Below, in pieces: positions 20,117 to 29,926 of a stretch of 64,000 nt of DNA (its first letter is position 1; each line of letters starts with the position of its first letter). The stretch spans positions 2,108,001-2,172,000 of the forward strand of contig CM075943.1 of assembly GCA_038030265.1 (NCBI GenBank). Direction: 5' to 3'. The notes beneath the pieces are model-generated. The model had not been told where the DNA came from. It worked only from the letters and a program-made list of their open reading frames with translations, and did not search any database. The position numbers and the translations under genes are program-made. This DNA comes from Corythucha ciliata (Eukaryota > Arthropoda > Insecta > Hemiptera > Tingidae).

Positions 20117-20737
20117 CCCTTAACAGTTAGGGGTCAAACTCTACCTTCGTGCGTCTACATTTATAGCACCCGATGTGAGGTTCAACCTTTTATTTCTAAC
20201 GTTATACAATGCAAGCGATGCTTTTATTTCGGTCACTTCGCGGACCAATGCAGACGAAAACAAATATGCGATAAATGCCGTGAGGAGCACGAATCCAAGG
20301 ATTGTAAAAGTGCCGAACTTAAATGCGCAAATTGTAAACAAAAACACTGTTCATCTGACAGAGCAATATGCCCTGCCTTCAAAAAAGAAAAGGCTACTAA
20401 TATAATGATGGCGGAAAAAAATATTTCATACTCAGAGGCCCGACAGTTTCTGAGCAGCGGCTCTTTTGTATCAGCGCTTACTAATGTACCTTCCTTGGAG
20501 GACAATACCATTTTCCCAAGTTTGCAAAACAGCAAAGCAGGCGTGGAAGGTAGAGTTTTTGCCTCGACTAGTAACTATCCTCGGCACACTAAGCGTACGC
20601 GGTACTTTACGCCCTCTCACCCTGCTGTTTTGAAAAATAATTTCCCTCAGGTCGAAAGCCAGAACGTTATGCCTAAAAATGTTCAAGGGGGATTGATCAA
20701 TAATAATATATATGTGATTGTACAGGATTTAAGGTAG
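20117..20737 (+). pseudogene. LINE ORF1 (gag-like), C-terminal part with zinc knuckles
   Basis: The continuation of the ORF1 started at 12839. It begins LTVRGQTLPSCVYIY directly after the insertion. It carries three Cys/His knuckles in the normal order: CKRCFYFGHFADQC, CDKCREEHESKDC and CANCKQKHCSSDRAIC. EKNISYSEARQFL follows, a motif shared with the ORF1 of the LINE at 43770. Knuckle proteins of this type bind element RNA. The frame is open to 20737 (QDLR stop), after which a short overlap (MNDLNLTDANVKTL, 20738 on) leads to ORF2. Without the 6.6-kb insertion and a one-base slip, ORF1 would be intact. Confidence 0.8.
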
Positions 20738-20789
20738 ATGAACGATCTAAACTTAACAGACGCGAACGTTAAAACACTGATCAAAGACA

Positions 20790-23152
20790 AAATACAAGCT
20801 CTTTTACCGACTAAATATCCTGCAATGGAACTCTCGGTCAGTCGTTGATAAGAAAAGCGACTTGGAACAATTCATTAGCAGTCAAAATATTGGCTTAGTG
20901 GCTCTCTCGGAAACGTGGTACAACCCTTCTAAAGAATATACGTACAAAGGTTTCAACATTTTTAGAAAAGATAGATCGGATGGACGCGCAGGAGTAGCTA
21001 TACTTCTAAAAGAAAATATTGCTTATGAAGAACTGCCTACCCCAGTTCATATTCCCCATCTAATGCACATAAGCGTCTCTATTAAAGTCGGAGGTAGCAC
21101 TTCCCGTAAAATCACTGTCGTCTCACTTTATAACAGCCCTACAAACAATGTCTCAACGCAAGACTGGGATAATTTCTTCAGTTGCTTTCCCAGACCACTT
21201 TTACTGCTGGGTGATTTCAACTGTCACCACACGGCTTTCGGCTCCCTGTGGACAGACGCGAAGGGTAGGAGTTTAATGAGCGCGTTACAAAATTCTAATT
21301 TGATTTTCTTGAACGACGGCTCCCTTACGTACATTGGATCAGGGAATCGAAAGTCAATGTCAGCAATTGACCCGAGTTTGTGCACGCACGATATCATGTC
21401 GGGTCTTGAGTGGCGGGTGACATCGGATCCAATGGGCTCCGATCATCTTCCTATCTTAATAACGGGTAACAACACATTGCCTTCCTCACCTAATTATACA
21501 ACAAACTTCCTCAGATGGAATACAAAGAACGCTGACTGGACGAAGTTTCATAATTTCTGGGTGTCTAAAATGGATGATATTCAGGACCCTAACATGACTT
21601 ACGACGACTTTCATAAACTTTTGATTGAAAGCTGTGACTCTACATTTCCAACTTTTAAGAGCACAGAACGAAACTCAAAATCGGGAAACCCTTGGTGGAA
21701 TAATGAATGTCAAAAGGCAAAAGAAGAAAGAAAAGTAGCGTTCAATAGGTACAAGAGAGTATCCAATCGAGAAAATTTTGACAATTACCGTATCAAAGAA
21801 GCGAAAGCCAAAAAGATAATGAAAGAAGCAAGAAAGAAATCGTGGGAAGAATATTGCAATAAATTAAGTAAAAACACTCCTATCAAAGACATTTGGAATC
21901 AAATTAAAAAAATTAAAAATCGTAAAACTTGTAACTCACAACCTGTCCAAGTTGGCCCTTGGATAGAAGAATTTTTAGCGAAATTGGCTCCTGATTTTGT
22001 CCCTCCAAATCTAGACGCGAATATCGAGAAAGCACCCAAAGAAAACTTTTTAACTTCCTCGTTTACCCTTGATGAATTTCAGAAAGCATTGCCAAACAAG
22101 GTAAACTCAGCCCCTGGAATGGACCAGATTACCTACCCTGTTCTAAATAACCTCCCTATCGAAGTCAAACGCAGATTACTTAGCATCCTTAATGATATTT
22201 GGGGAACAGGTAATTATCCCTCGTCCTGGAAAAACTTTTTAGTAGTCCCAATACTCAAGCTTAACAAAACACCCAACATTAGCGATTCCTACAGACCTAT
22301 CGCGCTATCGTCCTGTGTTCTGAAGACATTTGAACGAATGATTAAAAATCGCTTAGAATGGTGGCTAGAAAGGTATGAGAAATTACCAATCACACAGTTC
22401 GGATTCCGAAAAGGAAAATCCACGTATCACAGTCTATCATGTCTGATCTCAGATATAGAAATAGGGTTTACCAACGGGAATTCTACTCTGGGTCTCTTTT
22501 TGGACATCCAAGTAGCGTACGATAATGTCGTTATTTCTGTATTACGTGAGAAAATGTTAAAATTAGGACTTCCAGCTTCCTTTACGGATAAATGCATCCC
22601 GCTCATCTCCGATAGACACATTTTCCTTAGAGTACTGAATCAGTACATTGGGCCTAGATGTGACAGGCAAGGACTTCCTCAGGGTGGTATACTGAGCCCC
22701 TTACTGTATGCTATTTATGTCGCAGACATTGGAACTATTCTTTCGCCTAACGTGCGAATCCTTCAGTACGCGGATGATGTGTGCCTTTATTCATCCTCTA
22801 AGAATGATCATCGATGTGTGGATAGCCTTGACGCGACTGTATGTACCCTGAGATTATGGTGTAGGGAAAATGGTCTTACCATTTCTTCAGCAAAATCGGA
22901 ATCCTGTCTGTTCACGCGTAAACGTAATCAGAATCTTGGTACGAGTGTGACTCTTGGAGGGTTGACATTTAAGGTCAAAAAATCTGTCCAGTTTCTCGGG
23001 CTCAAAATCGAAAAAAGTCTACGTTGGAATATCCACATCAATTATGTCAAGGATCGTACAGAAAAATATATCAACATTCTAAGAATGACGACGAACAACC
23101 ATTGGGGTGCGGATCCCAATGTTGCTTTGTTGTTTTACAGATCGTGTGTCCT
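20790..23152 (+). pseudogene. LINE ORF2, endonuclease and reverse transcriptase
   Basis: Open for almost 800 codons. The APE-type endonuclease has ILQWNSRSV upstream of 20862, ALSETWYNP, LLGDFNCHHTAFGS and GSDHLPI. The linker is WWNNECQKAKEERKVAFNRY. RT motifs are APGMDQITYPVL, SYRPIALSSCVLKTFERMI, QFGFRKGKSTYHSL, LFLDIQVAYDNV, GLPQGGILSPLLYAIYVAD and the catalytic LQYADDVCLYS. The thumb is VQFLGLKIEKSLRW. The product would nick target DNA and copy the LINE RNA there. The frame is cut at 23152 by the hAT-type insertion, and the extra codons to 23258 come from that insertion. A usual ATG near the start is unclear. Confidence 0.88.
23145..23152. repeat. Target site duplication TGTGTCCT, left copy
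   Basis: The identical octamer TGTGTCCT is at 26498-26505. An 8-bp duplication beside CAGGGGCGGATAC ends is the expected footprint of hAT-superfamily transposition, and removing one copy plus the insert restores the LINE frame. Confidence 0.9.
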
Positions 23153-23439
23153 CAGGGGCGGATACAGGGGGTGGGCGATCGGGCTGAGCCCGAAGGGCCG
23201 GAGGGCCAGTGCGGCCGGAGGGCCGATGCCTGCTCCCCCCCCCCCCACAACTCCGTGACAGAACCGAGCCCTCCTGAAAAAACTGGTAACTGCAGATTAA
23301 TTATTCTCGGTAATGGTGTATGTAGTTTTTCTCTTCGACTTGGTTGAGATCAACCATCAGTGCCGGCTTTAAGGAGGGGCGAGCCGGGCCTGGTGGGGGG
23401 GGGGAAGGTGGGCGACAAAAAATGACCTAAGAAGCGCAT

Positions 23440-24700
23440 TTGATATATTTCAAAACTATGAAATTGAAGTTTTTTCAATTTTGGCCGTGAATTACAGAGC
23501 TTTTCATCTACAATTTGTCCGCGAATATGTGATTTTCCGAAATTTTAGCTGTGAAGTAGCGTTTTTAACCCAAGTTAGCGATTTTCCTCAATTTTTGCCA
23601 TGAATTGAAGTTTTCCTCGATTTTTGCAGCAAATTAGCTTTTTTTTAACCTTTTCAGCAGTGAATTAGCACTTTGGGCTGCAACTATAGCGTTTTTCGTT
23701 AATTTCAGCAGCGCTAATAAATTAGCGATTTTTCTCAAATTAGCAGTGTACGAACTATTTTGTCCCGCATACACAATTTTGTTTTCAACTTTTAGCTATG
23801 GACTAGAGCGTTTTTCAGGTTTAGACACGAAGTTGCCTTCAGAAGCAACAGATTATTGTCTTTTGCTGAATTTTAGCCCGAGTCAGCATTTTTACTAAAT
23901 TTTAGTCGTGAATTGGCGTTTTCTCGAATATAGCCGTGAATTAGCCGATTTTTTTTTCATTTGAATCCGTGAATGAACGTTTTTTGTATACTTTATCCGC
24001 AAATTATCGTTGTTTTTTATTAATTCCGCGAAATAGGATTGTTCCAAGTTTAGCCGCTAATAAATAGCGCTTTTTATCAATTTCATTAGCGAATTAGCTA
24101 TTTTTCTCAATTTTTGCCGTGGATTAGCGCATATCCCAATTCTAGCAGCTAATTAGCCATTCTTCTCAATTTCAGTCGTGAATTAGCATTTTTCGAAAAT
24201 AGCTGTGAATTAGTGGTTTTTCACTTTTTATCCGCGGAATGGGCAATTTTTTGCAATTTCAGTTGGAAATTTGTCATTTTTATCAATTTTAGCCCCGAAT
24301 TAGCGTGTTTTTTTCTATTGCACAGCCTTAGCGGGTTCTCTTGCCTCTTAGCGCTTGCAGAAAATGAAAAACTGGGCCACGTCTCAATCTTACCAACACC
24401 AAATTAGCGTTTTTTCTTCATTTCAGACAAGGTGGCACCTACACACCGTGAATCAGTGATTTTTTCTCAATTTCGGTTTGGGTGTTTCATCGAGATACCG
24501 CGAATGAAGGCTTTTGAACAGTTTTGGCCACAAATACTATCGATTTTTCCCAACTTTTTGCTGCGTTGGAACTTTCGCCTTCTCATCTTTATCCGCATAC
24601 GGACCTAAAAAATACTGGGGAGCAGCGAATTCTCTCTATTTTAGCCTTGAAGTTACCAGTAGAAGGCTACGTTTTCTCTAAAATTGAGCCTTCAGAATAG
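23440..24700 (+). repeat. Degenerate array D (long copy)
   Basis: About 1.2 kb of roughly 28-40-bp units. The words GTGAATTAGCG, TTTTTCTCAATTTTAGCC and GCGAATTAGC alternate with many substitutions and indels. Over 25 units are visible. T-runs and TTAGC are the most constant parts. No gene is present. Confidence 0.75.
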
Positions 24701-24922
24701 CGCTTTTTCGGGCTAAATCGATTATTCAGTAATACTCTTTGCTGATCACCTGCAAGCACTTCATCCTGGGTCGGATAGATGAAAAATCGTCGAAAGGCGC
24801 CAATATCGCTGTCCAACTGCATACCAAAAACTTGTTTTCACGTACCTACAAACTACAAACATGATTATAGATCCTTAATATCTACATTTTTAGGCCCACA
24901 TACATGCCTATTACGTATATTT

Positions 24923-25193
24923 CTAAAGTACGCGACACGAAATAAGGCGGGTGTGACTCATCGACTAAAAAACCAACGTTACGCATTATAGTCCCAAAGA
25001 TGCGATGAAAAGCTCAAGTCTACACCCATAGCTGGCAACGTTGCGCTCCCATCGTTGTCACTTTGGAGAGCTGTGAGCCGGTGAGCGTTCGTAAAACCCC
25101 ACCCCACATCACCACTCACAACGCACGGGAAGGCAACAGGGCATGGGAGGGCCGATGAGTCACACCCGCCTTATTTCGTGTCGCGTACTTTAG
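24923..25193. mobile_element. MITE with perfect 41-bp terminal inverted repeats
   Basis: 24923-24963 (CTAAAGTACGCGACACGAAA, continuing through GGCGGGTGTGACTCATCG) is the exact reverse complement of 25153-25193. Total length 271 bp, unique GC-richer middle. The perfect arms imply recent movement. It lies between the two opposed arrays of the hAT-type element. Confidence 0.88.
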
Positions 25194-25254
25194 GGCCCCA
25201 TCAGCCCGGGGTGATCCGGCCCCCTCACCACTATCTCTCGGTCTCGATACGCTA

Positions 25255-25870
25255 CTAATTCACGGACAGAAGTAAGAAAAAGCGCTACTTCGCGGCTCAA
25301 GTTTCCTTAAAGCTTCCGCGGATAAAGTACAGAAAAAGCGCTAACTCGTGAATGAAATTGAGAAAAAATGGCTCATTAGCGGTTAAAATCAAGAAAAATA
25401 GGAAATCACCGCTAAAACTCAGAAAAAACGTTAATTCACCGCTAAATGACGAAAAATCGTTAATTCGTGGCTAATTCACCGATAAAATTGAGAAGCGCCG
25501 AAGTGGGGGAAAAACGCTAATTTGCGATTTGAATGGACAAAACGTCAAATTTGCGGCTTCTAAAGGTAGCTTTGTGCCAGAAAGTGAAAAAATCGCTTAA
25601 CCCACAGCCAAAAGCTTTACGTAATTCGCGACGAAAATTGGGGAAAAACTCTAATTCGTGGGTGAAATGTACAAAAATCTATAATTTTACCGGCTAAAAT
25701 GAGGAAAAACGCTAATGAAAGGTTATAATCATGATAAATTGCTAATTGTGGGTTAAATTGAGAAAAATTGCAGCCAAACTAGCAAAAAGCGCTAATTTAA
25801 AAATTGAGAAAAATCGTCAACTCACGGCAAAAATTGAGAAAAATCGCGAATTTGCGGCTAAAATGGAGAC
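25255..25870 (-). repeat. Degenerate array D (inverted copy)
   Basis: Same units as 23440-24700 but on the other strand: GCTAAAATTGAGAAAAA, CGCTAATTCGCGG and CGTTAATTCACCG. About 18 units. Together with the plus-strand array it gives the host element a fold-back organisation. Confidence 0.75.
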
Positions 25871-25925
25871 TTCGCCTATCACCACAATCACCAGTGCAAG
25901 TTCGTCACATTCCCTCTGAATCACT

Positions 25926-26436
25926 CTGTATGCAGGGTGTACAAAAAGCGACCTGACAGAGAAAAACAATGAAGGTGTAACTCATTTCTGATCGAATTGA
26001 CCATTTGCACTTTTCCGAAATTCCGCTTTGTTTCCGAGATATCCGCCGTTTTCTGTTTTTTTTTGTTTTGTTTTTTTTCCCCCCCCCCAGAAATAGCTTG
26101 TTGCACACGCTATAATTGTTGCGATATTAAAAATGATGAGCCCATTGGAAAGAGCACACAATTTTCTATTTAAAGAGCCTATTTTTATACAGATCAGACG
26201 ACATCCACAACGTTTTTGAGCTTATTAGCAAGGGATTATAATTCCGGAAGTATTGGTGATTATAGTCTGAAAATCAAATTTCCAAGGGCTCATCTGATAA
26301 AAAAAAAATGGCGGATATATCGGAAACAAAGCGGAATTTTGGAAAAGTGCAAATGGTCATTTCGATCAGAAATGAGATGCCCCTTCACTGGGGTTTCTCT
26401 GTCCAGTCGTTTTTTGTTTTTTTACACTCTGTATAT
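25926..26436. mobile_element. Palindromic element with GTGTACAAAAAGCGAC ends
   Basis: The left arm (GGGTGTACAAAAAGCGACCT, CTCATTTCTGATCGAA, CCGAAATTCCGCTTTGTTTC, GATATCCGCC) is mirrored on the right from the A-run at 26301 through TTACACTCTGTATATG. The middle (about 26085-26300) is also loosely symmetric. About 510 bp, no gene. Inserted near the right end of the hAT-type element. Confidence 0.7.
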
Positions 26437-26497
26437 GTCAATTGTGCCGATATTTTTCCAGTACCCCGGGCCGGTCAAATCTGTGTATCCGCCCCTG

Positions 26498-26505
26498 TGT
26501 GTCCT
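26498..26505. repeat. Target site duplication TGTGTCCT, right copy
   Basis: Matches 23145-23152 exactly; the LINE ORF2 coding frame resumes here. Confidence 0.9.
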
Positions 26506-27861
26506 CTCCATACTTGATTACGGCTGCGTGTTCTACGGCAACGCCGCCCCGTCAAAGTTGAAAACATTAGAAACAGTACAAAACAAATGTACAAGAATGA
26601 TCCTCGGCCTCTTAAGTTCTACCCCTGTCGATTGCCTCCTAGCGGAAGCTGGGATTTTTCCTCTGTCCATAAGGAGAAAAGTACTGTCGGACAGATTCAC
26701 TATAAAACTAGTAGCTCATCACCCTGGAGTAATATCAAGAGTGCACTCCATGACCGTTCTAGATCTTACATCCCCATATCGAAGGAAGAAAAGTACTCCC
26801 CTAGTGTCCCAAAGTTTCTTGGACTACTCAAAATGGTATCCTAAGATGCGTTGTACTCCAAAATTAGAATATTTCTGTCAAGATTTCATCCTAGATTATA
26901 ACGTCAAAACCGTCGTGTTAACCGCCCAGTATGGAGTGAACTGTAACAGAATCAATAATGACAGGTTTTCCGAACGATTAAATAAACTCGTCCCGGGGGC
27001 TATACCCATACAAGTCTTTGCCTCCCAATATCCCAATACTATAGGGGCTGGGTTCTACGACCTGGCACACGGATTTCGGAGTTTGTTCAGATTAGACCCC
27101 AATTGCTCTTTAAGCACCTCAGAACTGTTTACGGTATCAGAGGCGTTGAATTACGCCGAGCAGCTAGCTTGCCCTAGCGTTGTGATTCTTGCGAGTAAGG
27201 GTATTATCAGATCCATTGACAACTTCCATGCGCCAGCGAGTGAAAACTACCTGGTGGTTACTGTGTTGTCGACTTGCAAACAGTTAGAGCGAAAGGGAAC
27301 TATGGTTCGCTTCTTAACTATTAACGAAAAGTTAGGCGATGAGCTTCAGGGAACAGCAAACTGTTTTGGCAAGCTGGCGGCGGCACAAGGCAACGTTCGT
27401 GCGATAGATATTCCCTATGGGGATATCTTAAACTCAGTTCATTCGAGAGCAAAGATTAGTTGGCAGTCGAAATATCATTCCTCGGACAAGGGCCTTTTCT
27501 ACAAAACCCTTTTTCCCGAAATTAGATCTGAAGCGTGGTTCAATAAGTGCTTAAAAGGAAAGCGCTTTATTAGAGTAATCTCCCGATTAAGGACTAATCA
27601 TGGCGTGTGTAACGCATACCTGCTTAATAGAAGCAGATCGGAAGATCTGAATCAGCGGAATGCGGGGCTTGCCGAGTTACGGATAGCCTACAGCATATAA
27701 TTATGGATTGTGTCAAATTCAAGGCTAAGCGGGAAGAAATGTTTCGTTCATTCGCTGGAATCATTACCCAGCCGTTCAATTATTCTATACTAGCTTCAAA
27801 TTCCCTCGAGATATATGGAAAAATTTACGAATTTACCCAATTCCACAACATATTGATTTAA
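26506..27861 (+). pseudogene. LINE ORF2, C-terminal region with decayed RNase H-like segment
   Basis: Continues ORF2 from 23152 with SILDYGCVFYGNAAPSKL and ETVQNKCTRMILGLLSSTP. A segment from about residue 270 on looks like RNase H by pattern: SELFTVSEALNYAEQL (Glu kept), VVILASKGIIRSI (where VVILSDS-type Asp is normal) and RFLTINEKLGDELQGTANCF (where PSH-x-GI-x-GNE-x-AD is normal). So two catalytic Asp and the His are gone. After a frame change near 27660 the usual C-terminal knuckle C-x2-C-x7-H-x4-C (CGACRVTDSLQHIIMDC) follows, ending at 27861. The 3' UTR and poly-A reach about 28072. Confidence 0.78.
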
Positions 27862-28072
27862 GTTCACTGATAGTGAAACATTAATAGTAATAATTGTTTT
27901 ATTTTATAAACTTAGCTCGATTAAATTGTAATCATTTCGAATCCGGACTGTCGGGACAGGGGCTAAGGGTCATCCGTGCCGATGCCCTCAGGGGTGGCAG
28001 TTTTAGTGGGTATGGGTGATATCCGGAATTTTCCGGAGCTGAGCTTGAGTCCAAAAAAAAAAAAAAAAAAAA

Positions 28073-28844
28073 AGTACTGTTATGTTTTAATTTTCTTCTT
28101 TTCCTTTTTCTCCCTTTTCTTCTTCTTCTATTCTTTCTTCATCTGTTTCTTCTTTCAATTTAAAGACGGCTGCTTCAGAGCTTCATTTTTTTGTATTAAT
28201 TATTATTCGGGTTTGGAACTATTATAGCCACAAATCATATGTTTCGTTCTGAACAAGCTGATTTTAGCGAAAAATAAAATAAGACTCACTTGCCTTTTTG
28301 CCTTCGAGGAGAGCGGTGACTTTTATTTCATTTTTTGTCTTGTCTTCGTAACGCGTGTTTTCGAGGTACAATCACGTCCGTAGAATTGACTTCGGCCAAA
28401 CCTCAACACTCGTCCGAAGAATTGACTTCGGCCAAATTTTAATCGTCCGATTGATTTATTATTCGTCGTGAAAATCGTTTTCGTCGCCTTTCGACTGACT
28501 GGGCTTCCGACTTTTCACACTCGTCTTCGACCTCAACATTTTCGGTTTCGATACCGTCGCCGACAACCACCGTCGTGTCTCCTCGGCCGTCTTAGTGCGG
28601 CATCGCGTTATCACACAAATTTAAGCTATATTGAAGTGAGTTTGGTTCGTCACTAATTATTTGTGTCTTTGTTCCAGAATTTTAATTAATCAATATTTTC
28701 ATTACCAGCTCCTTTCCAAACAGTCCGTTAATCCTATGATCTTCAAATTCTTCAATAAATAACTATTTTCTCAAGGTCCTCCGAAATAAATTTGTTTCTA
28801 TTCTTTCTTTTTGTCTTTCCTTGATTTTTCTCTACACAACAAGT
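28073..28844. other. No confirmed gene; possible non-coding first exon
   Basis: After the LINE poly-A tail comes a pyrimidine-rich stretch (28085-28160). Next is a CG-richer block (28300-28635) with a repeated ATTGACTTCGGCCAAA and a splice-donor-like GAA-GTGAGT near 28636. That could be a 5' untranslated exon of a gene outside recognition, but no protein frame supports it. Confidence 0.25.
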
Positions 28845-29426
28845 ACGTTATTACGTAGTACGTAAGTAGGGATTATTATTATTATTTCGTTATTAGTAAA
28901 TTAGGGATTACTGTGCAGAAATGGCTAAATTAAAGTAGAGAGTCACACTGAGTGGTAATTTTTGTCGAATACATAATAGCAAATTAACTAAAAACGTCGA
29001 AATTCATAGTAGTAAATGCACTCTATTTGACAGCCAGCTTGCTGGGTCAAAAACCTCTCGATAGAAGGTTTTTGCCAAGAAACTGGCAAAAGTCGCTTGT
29101 AAACCGGAATATTCACCTTCTCCCCCCCCCCTCACAGGACTCACCATTCAAGCAGAAAACTGCAAATTAACAAATTAAGGCCCCAGTATCTGATGGTTAA
29201 ATCAGAATCTGACCCCTTCAGTCCTGATTTTGTTTGGTTCCGAAATTATAAAATTTTGTGTTCGTTGTCTAAACTGGGTCAACATTAATGGTGTAAAGTT
29301 TTATTTTTGAGGGAGGCTTCTTTGTGCGCTGCCCCCACACCCCTCTTGTCCATTGATGTACAAACCCGAGGACATTGGTAATCGGCACTAACTTGATACA
29401 TTTTTGACATCAGCGTTGCTTGAAAT
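28845..29426 (+). repeat. Dispersed repeat Q, copy 2 (cut by assembly gap)
   Basis: From ACGTTATTACGTAGTACGTA to GCGTTGCTTGAAAT it is colinear and nearly identical with 49256-49791, including a half-copy of family P core. The 500-N gap begins precisely inside the repeat, so the gap probably reflects a repeat-induced break. Confidence 0.85.
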
Positions 29427-29926
29427 NNNNNNNNNNNNNNNNNNNNNNNNNNNNNNNNNNNNNNNNNNNNNNNNNNNNNNNNNNNNNNNNNNNNNNNNNN
29501 NNNNNNNNNNNNNNNNNNNNNNNNNNNNNNNNNNNNNNNNNNNNNNNNNNNNNNNNNNNNNNNNNNNNNNNNNNNNNNNNNNNNNNNNNNNNNNNNNNNN
29601 NNNNNNNNNNNNNNNNNNNNNNNNNNNNNNNNNNNNNNNNNNNNNNNNNNNNNNNNNNNNNNNNNNNNNNNNNNNNNNNNNNNNNNNNNNNNNNNNNNNN
29701 NNNNNNNNNNNNNNNNNNNNNNNNNNNNNNNNNNNNNNNNNNNNNNNNNNNNNNNNNNNNNNNNNNNNNNNNNNNNNNNNNNNNNNNNNNNNNNNNNNNN
29801 NNNNNNNNNNNNNNNNNNNNNNNNNNNNNNNNNNNNNNNNNNNNNNNNNNNNNNNNNNNNNNNNNNNNNNNNNNNNNNNNNNNNNNNNNNNNNNNNNNNN
29901 NNNNNNNNNNNNNNNNNNNNNNNNNN
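29427..29926. other. Assembly gap of 500 N
   Basis: Exactly 500 N. Frames spanning it have no meaning. From 29927 to 31871 no gene is recognised; only AT-rich sequence and T/G homopolymers (31060-31080, 31390-31410) are present. Confidence 0.99.

Larger units (their letters stand above)
23153..26497. mobile_element. Non-autonomous hAT-type element, fold-back-like interior
   Basis: 3345 bp with CAGGGGCGGATACAG at the left and its inverse CTGTGTATCCGCCCCTG at the right, flanked by the octamer TGTGTCCT. No transposase frame exists. The interior is a long degenerate array in one orientation (23440-24700), a 271-bp MITE (24923-25193), the same array type in the opposite orientation (25255-25870) and a palindromic element (25926-26436). 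The two arrays would pair imperfectly as a fold-back. Mobilisation would need a hAT transposase from elsewhere. Confidence 0.88.
12690..28072 (+). mobile_element. LINE (I/R1-group) split by two large insertions
   Basis: One non-LTR retrotransposon can be followed across 15 kb. ORF1 runs 12839-13480 plus 20117-20737, and ORF2 runs about 20790-23152 plus 26506-27861, ending in a 3' UTR and poly-A near 28053-28072. A 6.6-kb insertion at a TTAA (13482-20116) and a 3.35-kb hAT-type insertion with 8-bp duplication (23153-26497) interrupt it. Domain order (gag with CCHC knuckles; endonuclease, RT, degenerate RNase H-like region, C-terminal C-x2-C-x7-H-x4-C) fits I/R1-group LINEs. The 5' boundary near 12690 is an estimate; AGTAC-GTTA-like bases near both ends might be the target duplication. 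Confidence 0.75.

Noticed and set aside
23024..23347. Alternative frame crossing the hAT-type element end
   Set aside because: It overlaps LINE ORF2 out of frame and continues into non-coding element sequence.
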